A stretch of 64,000 nucleotides of DNA from NCBI RefSeq assembly GCF_901933205.1, contig NC_044584.1, positions 15,107,001 to 15,171,000 on the forward strand, in the 5' to 3' direction. Origin of the DNA: Camarhynchus parvulus. Its lineage: Eukaryota > Chordata > Aves > Passeriformes > Thraupidae. The notes beneath the pieces are model-generated. The model was not told the DNA's origin. It saw only the letters and a program-made list of their open reading frames with translations, and did no database searches. The translations under genes were made by a program, and so were the position numbers. Positions 24,841 through 37,100 of this stretch are shown here, piece after piece; the stretch's first letter is position 1; each line of letters begins with the position of its first letter.

Positions 24841-27800
24841 AGAAAATATTTTGGAAAACAAATTTGCCCTAAGCTAACCAGGTCCCAGCTCTTTAATGGC
24901 AGGGACACAGGAGCTCCTCACCACTGAGGCTTTCCACATTTCCTGTAACAATTGCTTGGATTATAGTCACTGTACTTTTTCCAAGTTAATAAATATTATT
25001 CTCTTAAACTGCAGTATCTGCTAATTGCTGTATGGCTGTTGAATTGCATAAGCTTTTAAAATCCTCTATCACACTGAGAAAAGGCTGTGCTTGTGAAGCC
25101 AGAATTAACAGTGCATGGTAAAAGCAAAATGAGATTAATTTTGGCTATTACAAACCTCTCAGGGGAGGTTCACCCCATTCCAGGAATTTCTGGGGACTGC
25201 TCAGGGTACACCAGTGATCTGAGGCAGGGGAATTCAAAGTTTCACATGGCTTGGACCCTCTGCTCACTTATGGGAGAAATCAAGCCCCATGTGTAAATCC
25301 TGGCTTGAAATAAAGTCACAGAACTCTTTGCTAATCATATACATCTAAGCCCACAGACACAGTAGATGTTGACCATCAACACACTTATGTTCAAAAAACA
25401 ACATTAGATTCAGACTTTAAAATACCACACAAAAATCTGTTTGCATAAAAACTGTCCAGAAAATTGTGAGTTACAGAACCACAACAGCAGCAGTTCAGAT
25501 GCAGCTATGCAACAATGTGCTTTTATGTTTCTAATACTGTATTTTTCTCTGTTTGGAAAAGTGAATGATTATTATTTTGGTTGGCACTATGGTAGACTTT
25601 TGTGAATCTGACAAAATAACCTCCCTAAATACATAGCAATGAGTGTTAAATTCAGCTGGCCCAGAAAAAATGGCATCTGCTTCAGCTTTGATACTTGGCT
25701 TACAGGGTGTTTCCCACTCTTCATGTCAAACATAGGATTCTAGCTTCACTTTTTATTTTTACCAATGCCAGTATCAAAACAATTAAAATATCTTTGAAGA
25801 TATGACACGGGAAATGTCAAGATAATTCCTTTAATTCTTTAGAGAAATTGTTCAGATCTAGTGCAAAGAACCAGGCTCAGTTAGATTCCTAAATACTTGG
25901 AATTGCCTGATGTATATTGCCACCTCTGTCATCTTTATTTGCCCCGATTCAGCCATGGAATCTATGTTCCCATCTCCCCCCCACAAAACAATTCCTGAAG
26001 AAAGAGATTTTCCAGTTAACCTAAAGATCCTTATAGGAACTGTAAGAACCCTGAGCTGTCAAAAAGGGAAAGTTTTATCAAGATGATGGTTTCTCCAGAA
26101 GAACCAAAGACTCTCTGTTGCAGTTTGAGTTGACAGAGCACATTGGCAAGACACAAGGAGCAAGCCTGAACCTGGCCCTGGGTAAAAATGAAACGTGGCA
26201 TAGAACAGCAGGACAGGTTAATGAAAGTTTGTCAGCACTATTTGTGGGGAGGGGATGAACTTGTCTCCATTTCCACAATGCCTGAGAATTCGGATTTATG
26301 ATTTTATGGTTTTTTATCCCCCCTCCCCGCCTTTATTAAGGAAAAAAGCTCACTGGTGAATCTGCATACCTTTGCAAAGGGGGAGGGAGTGCTTTTTATG
26401 GCACTCTCTCTCATGCCATCAAACCTAATTTCCTTCTCAATTTGCTGAGCCACTATCTCCAGTAATTGCAATTGGTCTGTCAAAACAGTTGGCATCTTGA
26501 AATAATGGAATACTACCTAGTATCAATCTCATTTCACGTTGCTGACAGAAAGCATGATTTCCCTTTGTCTCTCCCATTTGCAGTAACAAACTGTATGATT
26601 TCCATTTGCACTAATAATTTCAACACACACACTTGACTGGCCAGCATTTCAGATCTATTCCTTCATTCTTACATTGATATAAATGTTATTTAATATCTGA
26701 AAAAGTACTTAAGGCCTCCAACACATTTTGCTTTTAAAATTAAAGACTAGAATTTATTTCATTGGCCTGGATCAATATAGAAAAATAATTGCTGAAAGCT
26801 TGAGGAATCAAATTTTATCTTCTGTTGGGTAAAACCCAAATGAGACCAAGCTGAGAACAACAAATTCCTTCATTTTACTCATAGTGAGTGTTGGTTCCAA
26901 AGAGACAAGAATTCTTTCCTGTGTACTTGAGATGGAAATATCTTTTCAGTCTTTTCACATATGATCTCAGATATCCATATTGGAACTATTTCCCTATTGC
27001 CCACATGCCAAAAACTTTTGGTCTCTCACATTTAAATCTCACAGCTTCAAAAAGGGAGGCTTCACATTTCAAATGAGGAGAAAATGTTAGGTCATATCAA
27101 TCAATGTAATATTTGGAAAGAATATTTTTTAAAGTGGGTTATGACTGATTTATCCAAGAAGAAAACTCCAGAGAAGGGCTATAAATGTAAAGTCACCTTT
27201 AACTGGTCTCAGTGGAGCCTCTTTTCCTTGGCTTCTGTCCCTATCAGCCCCTGGACTATTTGGAGCCCCTTCAGCTTGGATCCAGTCTATCAATATCTTT
27301 TACTGGAGGTCCCAAATTGTACACAGCTTCACAAATCTGAGTTTAAAGTGCCAGATAAAGGGAAATGTTTGTATCTCATGGTCTACTCCCTCCTAACTAC
27401 ATGAGCTAGTCCACTTCTGTACACCAGAGAACACTTTCTCCTTCCACTTAAGAAATGTTTTAAAAGTTTGTCTTCAGAACAAAATATGTATTTCAAGCAC
27501 TACTTTATGCTCCTATACTCATCATATCCTTGAAAATTAATTTTTCCAGTTAGCTGTTTTACTACAGCACATAAACTATGTCCTAAAGACGAGCAACAAA
27601 TAGAATTTTTTAAACATGAATGTAATATTAGGTTCCTTTTCATCTACCTGTTGTATACAATAAGAGAACTTATTAATTAAGAAGACATTTCCCTGCTTTG
27701 AGTCTTGTAAAAAAAATCAGAAATTCCTGTCTGACAACAATTTCTACTTTGGCTGAGCAACTGTTGGTTTTGAATATATTAATGCATATATTAAAACAGA

Positions 27801-30602
27801 TAACCACAATCTGCATTTGGGAAAAAAGAAATTTTGAATGATCTCTGAGACCCTTTTGTTAGCATTAAGACCATTTCCTCCTGAAAGGCACCTGTTTCTA
27901 CCACATCATGTTATTCCCCTTTGTTATAATAACAGTCACAGCAGTCTCCCAGGTCTGACTCCTGCAAGATTTACAGACAACACCCTCTGACTCCTCACTG
28001 AGCTACAAAAGTTTGTGTGATCAAAACCACCTAATCAGGTTGTTCCTGTGACTCAGCTGACCCTGCCTGCTCCTCTCAGAGAGGCCATGGCCGCTGCAGA
28101 GCCTTACAGAGCCAGAGCTGAGCAGCACACAGACCCTGCTGCACTCCTGGAAATACTCACACAGAGCCTCATGGGCTGGAGCTCAGCCTCAGACACCCTG
28201 CCAGTGCTAAATGCCCACCAGTGTTAAAGAAGTTGTTGGCATCCCCACATTTGAAAGTACTGTATGAGGATACCCTGTTACTCTGCATTTTAATGGCTGC
28301 ATAAATAATTATGAACAGTCTTGGCACTGGCTTTGTTCCTTGTCTGAGTACTAAATACTGCTCAAGAGGGATTGCCAAGCCATATTTTCCATTCCCTCCA
28401 ATGGACAAAATTATCCCTCTCCAAATGCCAAGCTTCAGAGAATTTCATTGGACCTCATATTCCCCCCATTTTCTGTTTGGCCAGCACATTTCTGCAGTAT
28501 GAGATCCACTACATTCCCCTGAACACCATTTTCCCTTTTTCACATCCTGATGGCTGAAACAGCATGGAGCAGCATGTCTTGGGAGGAAAGCCTCGGCATA
28601 TTTGGGCATATTGAGCTGTCCCTGAAGAGCCACTGCACTGGTTCAGTGTTCTCCTCAGGAGAGGAAAGGCTTTGGCCTCCCCTTGCACGCTGCAGCTGCC
28701 CCATATCTCAGTAGCCCTCAGCTGGCCCCCACAATGGGTCAGTGCCTGTCTTGTCCCAAAGCCCCCCACAAGATGTGCTCCCCGAGGGTCTGGCAGAGGG
28801 CAGGACCACTGCCCTGGGCCTGCTGGCTGCACTCCTGCTGACCCAGCCCAGCATGTCCTTGGCACTGCGGGCATCTGACTCAGCTTCAGGGCTGCTGAAA
28901 TGCAATCTGATAAAACAGCCCAAACTCCGCTCCCAGCACAGTAAGGATTTCAGTTTGACCCGAGCTCATCCCAGATTTTGAGTTTAAGAACCAAGTTTTT
29001 GAGGGGGCCCTGTGGATCTGGCAATGCTTTAGCATTTCCCAGGTCAGACTCTCACATTAAGTACAACAGAAAAACAGTTTGGGTTTTTTCTTCCCCCTAT
29101 ATACACATAGTGCTTCCACTGTCTGTGCCAAGCAGCAGGATGAAATTATAGCAGATACCCCAGAAGCAAATACTGAAGTTCTGCATATCAGATCCTAGCA
29201 TCTCTAAGCCTGGTCCCTATTACAGGTACGGGGACCTCAGGGAAAATATTCTATTTCTCTGTGTTCAGTTTCCCATCTGCAGCATTAATATTACAGTATC
29301 TTCTAATTTCTTAATTTTTTGTCTCACATATTTAAATTACAGAATTTAGTCTTGAAATTGCTTCTAACCTGTGACTTTACAAGTCCTATGAAATACGAGA
29401 ATTACAACAATACCTACTCGAGGCAAGCAATACAAAGAAAGGAATTAGCCCTATACTAACATTTATAAAGTTTTAGCAGATACCACACTGTGCTGGCTCT
29501 GGTTTTGATTAGGCAGCATACTTGCTTGTGTTCCTTTTGATGAATCTTTGCTGAAGCAAACATATACATTTTTTCCCTATGTATTTCCATTGCCTTATGT
29601 GCAATTTTGGTGGAATGTCCTTTCTCAGAAAGGACAAATTCACCCCCCATTCATCTACAATTCATCGAGAACTCAACATGGAAAATTTCCATAAGTGCAA
29701 AATAAACCCGTTTGACCTCAAAGTCCCTCGCACAATCAGTTTTGAGTCTGAAGATATAAGATTGAGAGAACTAGAAAAGCAAAACTCACTCAATTTCAGT
29801 TCCTGACATGTTAAAACACTGATAGATATTTTGAATATGTTTTTGTGATAATTCTTCATAATTATATACACACACATTATATCTGCAAGTAAATCTTTTG
29901 TAGGGAAACAATTTCCATTTTGATGACTAATCTCACAAGGAACCTTGAAAAATATCTTCTGTCAAAAAATCAAAGACCAAACCAGACATCCAAAAATAAC
30001 ATAAAAAAAAATTGGTAATATTTCACCAGAGTCATCTCAAATCATTGTAAATGAATCATGGAATAAGGCTGACCTACCTGCTGCATCACTTGTGTGTAGG
30101 ACCAAGGTTAAAAATATTTGGAGTTTGCCAGCCCCAGGGTAAATGTCTGTGTGATTTGAACAGTTCTCCTGATGTTTATCTTAGTTTCCTCATCTGAAAA
30201 AGAAAAGTGAAAAGGCTTCCTCAGCAAAAGTAGTCAAGTAATACAGTTCAGCAAGGCATTACATGAGCAGCAGATGCACAAACCCAGCAAAGGAAGGTAT
30301 TGATGCTCCTAATAATTATAGGGAAATAATAACATACTTGATCCAACAATCTACAGAGCTAGCTCTCCAAATGTTTGATATTGACTGCAAGTTCAAGAAT
30401 TATCTTAGCAGTTATGATACCACACAGAACAAGATCTGCATCTCTTAAAATAAAAGTAACTTGCCTTCTTCTCTTGGCATGCAAAAGATGTTGTCCTTCC
30501 AGCAGTGGAAGGGCACCCCTGGAGTGGACACCGAGTGTTCAGCAGAGCATTCATAGCTGCTGGAGCCACCCAGCTCGAGTGTTTGAGCACAACACCCCCT
30601 GC
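24841..30602. other. Unique noncoding DNA
   Basis: No gene, RNA or transposon recognised. 28080-28980 is GC-richer, and both strands have overlapping open frames (up to 121 codons) without domains. 26300-26500 and 27084-27404 contain longer frames, also without recognisable families. The rest is AT-rich. Confidence 0.6.
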
Positions 30603-30639
30603 CACAAACACCATTTCACATGTCACAAACACCATTTCA
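30603..30639. repeat. Tandem duplication, 21-bp period
   Basis: CACAAACACCATTTCA at 30603-30618 recurs exactly at 30624-30639. It is a short local duplication lying 90 bases from the palindrome cluster. Confidence 0.8.
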
Positions 30640-30725
30640 GTTATGGTATATTAAATAGAATTTAATTATACCTGCAAGCATGCAACTATGAGAAATTATA
30701 AATAACCCTGGCTTTATGACTGAGT

Positions 30726-30774
30726 GACAATGAACACTCAGTGTTCATTGTCTCTATCAAAAATCTCTATCAAA
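30726..30774. repeat. Perfect 27-bp palindrome followed by 13-bp-period duplication
   Basis: GACAATGAACACT at 30726-30738 is exactly reverse-complemented by AGTGTTCATTGTC at 30740-30752, with a single central C. Directly overlapping its end, TCTCTATCAAA at 30751-30761 repeats at 30764-30774. No transposon termini surround it. Such a near-zero-spacer palindrome can extrude as a cruciform. Possible origins are a dimeric factor site, the scar of a small element, or templated repair. Confidence 0.9.
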
Positions 30775-31005
30775 GAGCTTTGTGTGCTCCTGGCCAAGAA
30801 GGGTTGTGTGCCTGCTTGCCAGGTGCTGCACAGGGAAGTCCATGGACCTAGAGCCAAACACCTAATGAGAAAATTATGCCCTCACAGGGTCTCTGCCTTT
30901 CATCTCATTCAGTGAGAGGTGGGGATGCATTTTTTGCTGTAACAGAGTGAAAATGTTCTCTCCTGCTTTCCCTTCTTTCTTGCATGACAGCACCATCTGT
31001 TTATA

Positions 31006-31156
31006 AATACATCACTGGAATGACAGTGCTCTGATGATGTACTAATATAATACATCATCAAAGTGCCATCAGTGATGATCTAATGATGTATTAGAAAGCT
31101 GTTTATCAAAATCCTGTTGCTCTGATGATGTATAGGTGCAATACATCACTGGAATG
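31006..31156. repeat. Cluster of nested direct and inverted repeats (TGATGATGTA / TACATCATCA)
   Basis: TGATGATGTA at 31032-31041 pairs perfectly with TACATCATCA at 31051-31060 across nine bases. GCTCTGATGATGTA recurs near 31119-31132, AATACATCACTGGAATG occurs at both 31006-31022 and 31140-31156, and a further TAATGATGTATTA lies at 31081-31093. The block therefore contains about five copies of one short word in both orientations, framed by a 17-base direct repeat. It could be the debris of a small palindromic element or a local rearrangement. Confidence 0.8.
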
Positions 31157-34100
31157 TCTTGCACCGGTGGCACTGCACTGATATAGACCTTGTGGGGAAA
31201 AATGGGTCCTGCAAGGATTCAGCAAGGCAAAATGCAGACAGGTAAAAAGGAACAAGGAAGGAAATGCACAGTCAAATGTGTAAATGAATTAGATTCAGGA
31301 AGAGTCAAAGGTGAGGAGAAAGAGACAGAGGTTTTGGACAACTGAGTTTCTAATGAAATTGGATTCATCAGCTGCACAGACAAACACTTGGTCGCATTGT
31401 AAGTGGAACAGAATGAAAAAGAACACCAGGAAAGACCCAGAATAGTTATAATCTGTTTCACAACTCAAATCCCAATTCTCTTTCACCCTTTCCTCTAATT
31501 CTTTTCTGCAAATAAGCTCAGAAAATAAACAACTGGGTTTAAGGTATGAGGTAGAACAAGAGTAATTGACCCAGAGAGCCCCATGTGCCTCACAAATCGA
31601 GTTTTAGAGCACTTCAGTTAAAGGCTCTTCATTGTTGAATTTTTTGTTGTTCTTGTTTCATTGGTTTTGGGGTTTATTTCTTTCCACCACCTGATCCTGC
31701 ACTTCTAACTGCATCCTCCTACTGCAGCAAATGCCTTTGTGACCAAAAGAGTGAGGATAAAACATAAGCAGATAGAACAGAGGAGCTGAGGATGGCACCA
31801 TAAAGTGCCAGTCAAAGCCCACTGCCTTCCCTCCAGTTTATAGCAGAGCATGAAGTTAAATGAATCTCAGGATACATGGTTCATAATTTTATTAATCAAT
31901 CCAAAACAACTCTCTTTATCCCCCACTTCTCCTTTAAATGAGTGAATGGATTCTGCCTAATTTTTTTAATGTGCCTCCTTAAAAAGAGAATGCATATCAG
32001 AAATAACCTTTTAATGCTCAGAAAAAAAGAAGGCTGAAGCATGAAGAATGCAATGGCTGCTCCAGCTGAGAAGTTCCCACACCTTTGCACTTAAACAATG
32101 TAAAATTTCTTGGGGTTGTTTTGTTGTTTGAGGTTTTTTTTTTTATAAAGGACATTTTTCTTGCAGACAGGCAGGAGGCAGCTGGGTTTGTTTTGCTGGT
32201 ACAAAGTGGGTCTCATAAATTTTCAACAGCCATCATAGTAACAAGCTCGTTGTAGTTTTTTCTAACCTCATCATTATGCATTTCAGAGGTTCTTCACAGG
32301 CTCACAAAGCATTTTTCAACCAGTGGAGGAAAAATGTCTTTAAGTGACCTCCCATGGGAAAAAATGACCAGGAAAGGGTAACTTCAGCATCTCCTTTTGG
32401 CAAGTCCAGGCCACATCTTATCACTGGTGAGGCTTGGAGGTGCAGGAGAAACTTGTGCTCCTTCCACAGAGCAGCCATGGGCCATTTCTGTGCTCAGATG
32501 CTACAAAATTTAAGGCCATATGTACACAAACCTCAGGAGTGTCACGTTTTCAGTGTGTTCCTAGGAGAGGAACATATATGCTAAAATTTAAGAACCCTAA
32601 AAAACGTCTGAATTTGGAACATTATAAACTAACTTATTGTCTCTGCTTTTTACTGTTTTCATACTTCTAAGCCTTTGAGGAGGATTTCAAAGGTACAAAG
32701 CTGTCAGAAATCAGTTTGGTAAGTTTACCAACTCAGGACAACCAACACTTTTTCATATTAAACAAAAGCAAAGGAGATTTTTCAACAGATCTTGTCATTT
32801 TCTGTTCATGAACACTCTTGTAAAAGAGCCTTTCCTGCCTTTGTCACTCAAAATTACCTGTTCTTTCTCCAAAGCAAATTATTCTCTTTCCATGGACTGC
32901 TTAGTTACAAAGTGCAAGTAAATCACACAATTCTCCTTGCAAGGTATTTGAATAGAATATCTCATTTAGCATGTGCATATTTGAAGTTCTTTGTGTGACA
33001 GCAAAGCACAGAGATCATGCAATCAGAAAAAGAAAGAACAAAACTGCCAAGTCTTATGTACCCAAGCTACATTTTTACATCAAAGTACACGATGCTAACT
33101 CACTCACAGATCCCTCTGTTTCAGGACAGATTTATTGTTTCAGGCTTAAGTATCTCAGAATGTTGCAGGTATTTAAGAGAACCTGATTTTTTGAGGCAAA
33201 GACAATTCTCTTCCACAACTTGGGACCTGAGAATTTGGACATCAAAACCAGAATATTGAATGTGAACACTCAGGCCTTGATGCTCAGAGAAAAGGAACAC
33301 AAATACTGGAAAACTGAAACGTAAGCACACACCCACAAATGTAAAAATAATTAAAATCCTTATCAAGTGTTTCATCAAGCCTATTTCCAATAGCTTCATG
33401 TATCAGTGACAGAGCAACCCTTAGTGTTCAAGAGCTTAGAGAAAGGTAATATCTTCTCTTAGGTCAGTTGATTTAAGGAAAAAAAAAATAAAAACTTTGA
33501 AGTTCTGAGCCTCCCTATGAAGTCTGAGGTTTACCAGGCAGTTGCTATTTCAATTGTGAATTCTCCCACTCTACAGGCTGTACTATTGCCCAGACTGAAC
33601 CCAGCTACAGAAGTTACTTGGAGAGGCCTGGAATACTGGAGTTGGATGGTAGAAAGAGGGTTTGGTTTTCATGCCTGATGCCCATGAAACATTTTCACAA
33701 CACAGACAGAAGCATTTGTTTCAGTTTCACTTACAGGTACCAGTTTGAGACTTTGGGGCTGTCACAATTCATGGGAATACTCTCACTCCAGTGGCTGCTG
33801 ACCCTAAAGAAGTCTTGAAATGTCACGAAAGTGAGAATTGTACAGAACTGTTGTGCCTCTATTCTACAGGCAGGAAAAGAGCAATTACCTGGATGGAATG
33901 ATTTGTGTGATCTGCTGTTGGAGGCCACTGAGCAGCTCTGAGCTAAACTGGAGGACAGAGAACAACTAAGCCAGGTGCAATAACAATCTTGTTAGGATTC
34001 ACACTTTTCTGACAATTATTTTCACCTGGGGCCACTGCAAAGATGAAGAGCATGATCACTTTTCAGGGAGGAAGTAGGTGTTTCTTGATTTAACTTCTTG

Positions 34101-37100
34101 GTCCTTTGACACAATGTTTGATTTAAGAGATGTTTTGAAGACATGGATTCCAGCAACACACACAGATTTGAAGGTTGGAGGGGAACTCCTAAAGAGTTAT
34201 GGCAACTTGCCCAGAGAAACTATCAGTCACCCAAAGAGATGTCATACTGCCTTTTCCTGTCAGGGCCACCTGCTGTAACAGGATCCTGTACATTATCTCT
34301 CAAGTGCTGGAACTCAAGCATTTAACTGTGGGTATCTGAGGAAATAGGTACAGAGACAACTATTAAGCCTGGCCCTTAAGAATTTTCTTCTGCCATTCTA
34401 TGATTCACCTGAAATTCTGATCATCATGCAGCCTAAAGGTTTCAATACAACAACTATGAATAGAATTGTGTGGATTTTTTATTTTAATGCTGCTCCTGAA
34501 TAGACACAGCATGAGCAAGGCCACGGACACTTGTTGACACCAGCCCCATGCCACTGTGCCCTTAAAGCCCAACTCAAACCCACAGCACCCAGTTTGCAGG
34601 GAGGCCCTGAGGCTGGGTGGGGTGGGGTGGTTTGAGAACCACCAGCCCAGGCAGGGAGATTGGGCAGCCTGAAAGCAGGGGCCAAACCGCCAGTGCTGCT
34701 CAGCAGTGCCAGCATCAAACGGGATTTGTGCAAGGGCAGCAACACACTGATGGGCTAATTACAAATCAGCATCTGCCTAATGCCGTAAAATTGAAAATCT
34801 GATAGTTCTAAACTAGCCAGAATCCTTGGAAAAGTGGGGGCAGACTAGAAGAGATTTCTGGAATGCCAGCAAGTGCCAGCATTAACAAAGCCACAAGACA
34901 AGCAATGCTCCAGCAGTTTGAGCTGCCTGACCACGGAACTAAACCCTGCTGAGAGTGCCTAACTTTTTGTCATTAATTACCAAGAGAGCAGAATTTAAGG
35001 AAGGATTGAGGCTTTAGTTAAATAGATGGAAAACAGCTAAGTAGAAGGCAACACTTGTAGAACAGCTTTGTAAGGGTTTTTTTCCTTTTAGAAAAATCCA
35101 GAGGCATACGACAACTTCACATGCAACAGAATCAATGATTTACCACCTCATTTCATTTTTAATTTAATGGTTCTGTTCATTCATAAAATAGAAATACTAC
35201 AAGGTGAAACATGGACTGAAATTTAAACACCTCATTAGAGTTACATATTATTTTGTCTACCAAATATATTGCTTTGTCAATGAAACATGCTGGTTTATGC
35301 GAGATCTCTACCAGGCTGTTACTTTACAGTTATTTGTTTGGGTTTGTTATTACTCTGCAGTTCCCTGATCTACATGTATATAATGTGGTTTATGTGTAGC
35401 ACACTCAATGATATTATAATGATTTGTAAGGTATTTGTATTGATTTCACTTTACAAAAAAGTCAAAATGCAATTAATCATAACAAAAAGAGACCTAATGT
35501 AATCTTTAAAGTTTCCTCCATAGAAAAACTTATTGAAAAGAGATAGGATCCAGAAAAACATTTTGGTTTTCACATTTCAGTTTGGCTTGAAAAAATCTGA
35601 TTGCTGAAAATATTTGATCAATACTTGTCACTTCTGATTTGTAATTTCATAATAGCTGCAGATAAAATTCATTGTAACACAGAACTGAAGACTACCAAGA
35701 TAATTAAGTGGATGTATCTAATCCATAAAAGTTCTATAAACAAAATGAATTCTCATGTTTCTAACCCTTTGCAGATAGAAATTACAGTATTAAAACAAAT
35801 CTGAATCTAATGAATGCAGAAAACAATTTGACTTCTATGAAATTTCTCCTCTTTTGTTCAAACTACTTTTCCTTCAAAACTTTTCAGCAACTTCACACTT
35901 AAGCCAAACACCTCACTGAACTTGAAAGATCATGGCAAACTGGAATTTTACATAGAGGAAAAAGCATGATGAGTGTGCCAATAAGCCTGCATTTAATAAT
36001 AAATGAGATCTCTAATAAGTCTGCTAAATAACCACCTGGTTTCTATAGCTCTGTGCACTGGCAGCTATTACAATGCTGGGGCAGATGCAAGCACTGCAGA
36101 CAGAGCAAGAAGCCAAAGGATTCAGCAAAAATCAGAACAAGAGAAAAACAGGTAAAAATCAACACCAATCATACACGTGCTGCCCTCGTATTTAACAAAT
36201 CAGTGCTTGGGAATTCACATTAGGCATCAGCCTGGCTCTGCCAAATTCCCCTCCCTGCCTGGGTGAGTTTCTCCTCAGATAACAGGAGCTGTTGCCAGAC
36301 AGCTTCTTGTTCTTTTGAGCTGCATTTGCAAAGGGTGTAGAGGAACAAACTTGTCACCAGAGCAGCACATGTGCTGGGAGAGAGCACATTGTAAACAAGG
36401 CAAGGGAAGCTTAAGGGAGCTTCTGCTAGCAAGAGATGACAGATGAAATTTTAGTGAAAATAATATTGGTCAGCATCCCAGCAAAAGCAAAACCCATAAA
36501 TGAAGGAACAGCAAACAGAAGCCAGGTCTTTTCCCAGGATTTACATTGTTATCAAGCCAGCCAGAACCAAGTCAAATGAATCAATTGAAATTGCTGGTTA
36601 TCAGCTCACAGGAGCATCAGGGAGTAAGCCAGATGACCTGCTTGGCATGCATGCCCTCCTCCCCAAAATTCCTGTGCTCTCCAGCTGCTCCCAGCATTCT
36701 CCAAGGCCTTTTTTGAAGGGTCAGCAGCACCTCAGACCTGCCCAAGGGCTGTGTCTCCTGTGCCAGGTTTATAAATGGGAGCCAGGGCAGGAGCTCCATT
36801 TCCCTCTGTCCTTAGCCTGGCCTCTCCTCCAGGCTTGCCCTGTCCCTGTGGAAAAGCCTTCAAGAGCTGGAACCCACACCATCAGCAGAGTCAGACAGTT
36901 AATCTATATTATAATGGTACCTCACCATCTCCATAAATGATACATATAACTGAACCAGAACTGAGGGACGTTTTCAAAAATTACATGTAAACTGCCTTTC
37001 CAAAGCTCAATTGTACCTTCTTTTTCAGTTTAATGGAGAATTGCCAAGCTTTTCAACAGCTTTCTCTAGGCTGCCAGGAAACGGAAATATCAGTAGTTGA

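Noticed and set aside
34198..34406. Possible very old CR1 3' end (CTTGCCCAGAGAAACT and a terminal CCATTCTATGATTC)
   Set aside because: Only two short words match, and the spacing between them is too long for the family; could be chance.
36500..36940. 146-codon open frame
   Set aside because: No known domain, GC-richer local composition, overlapping frame on the other strand.
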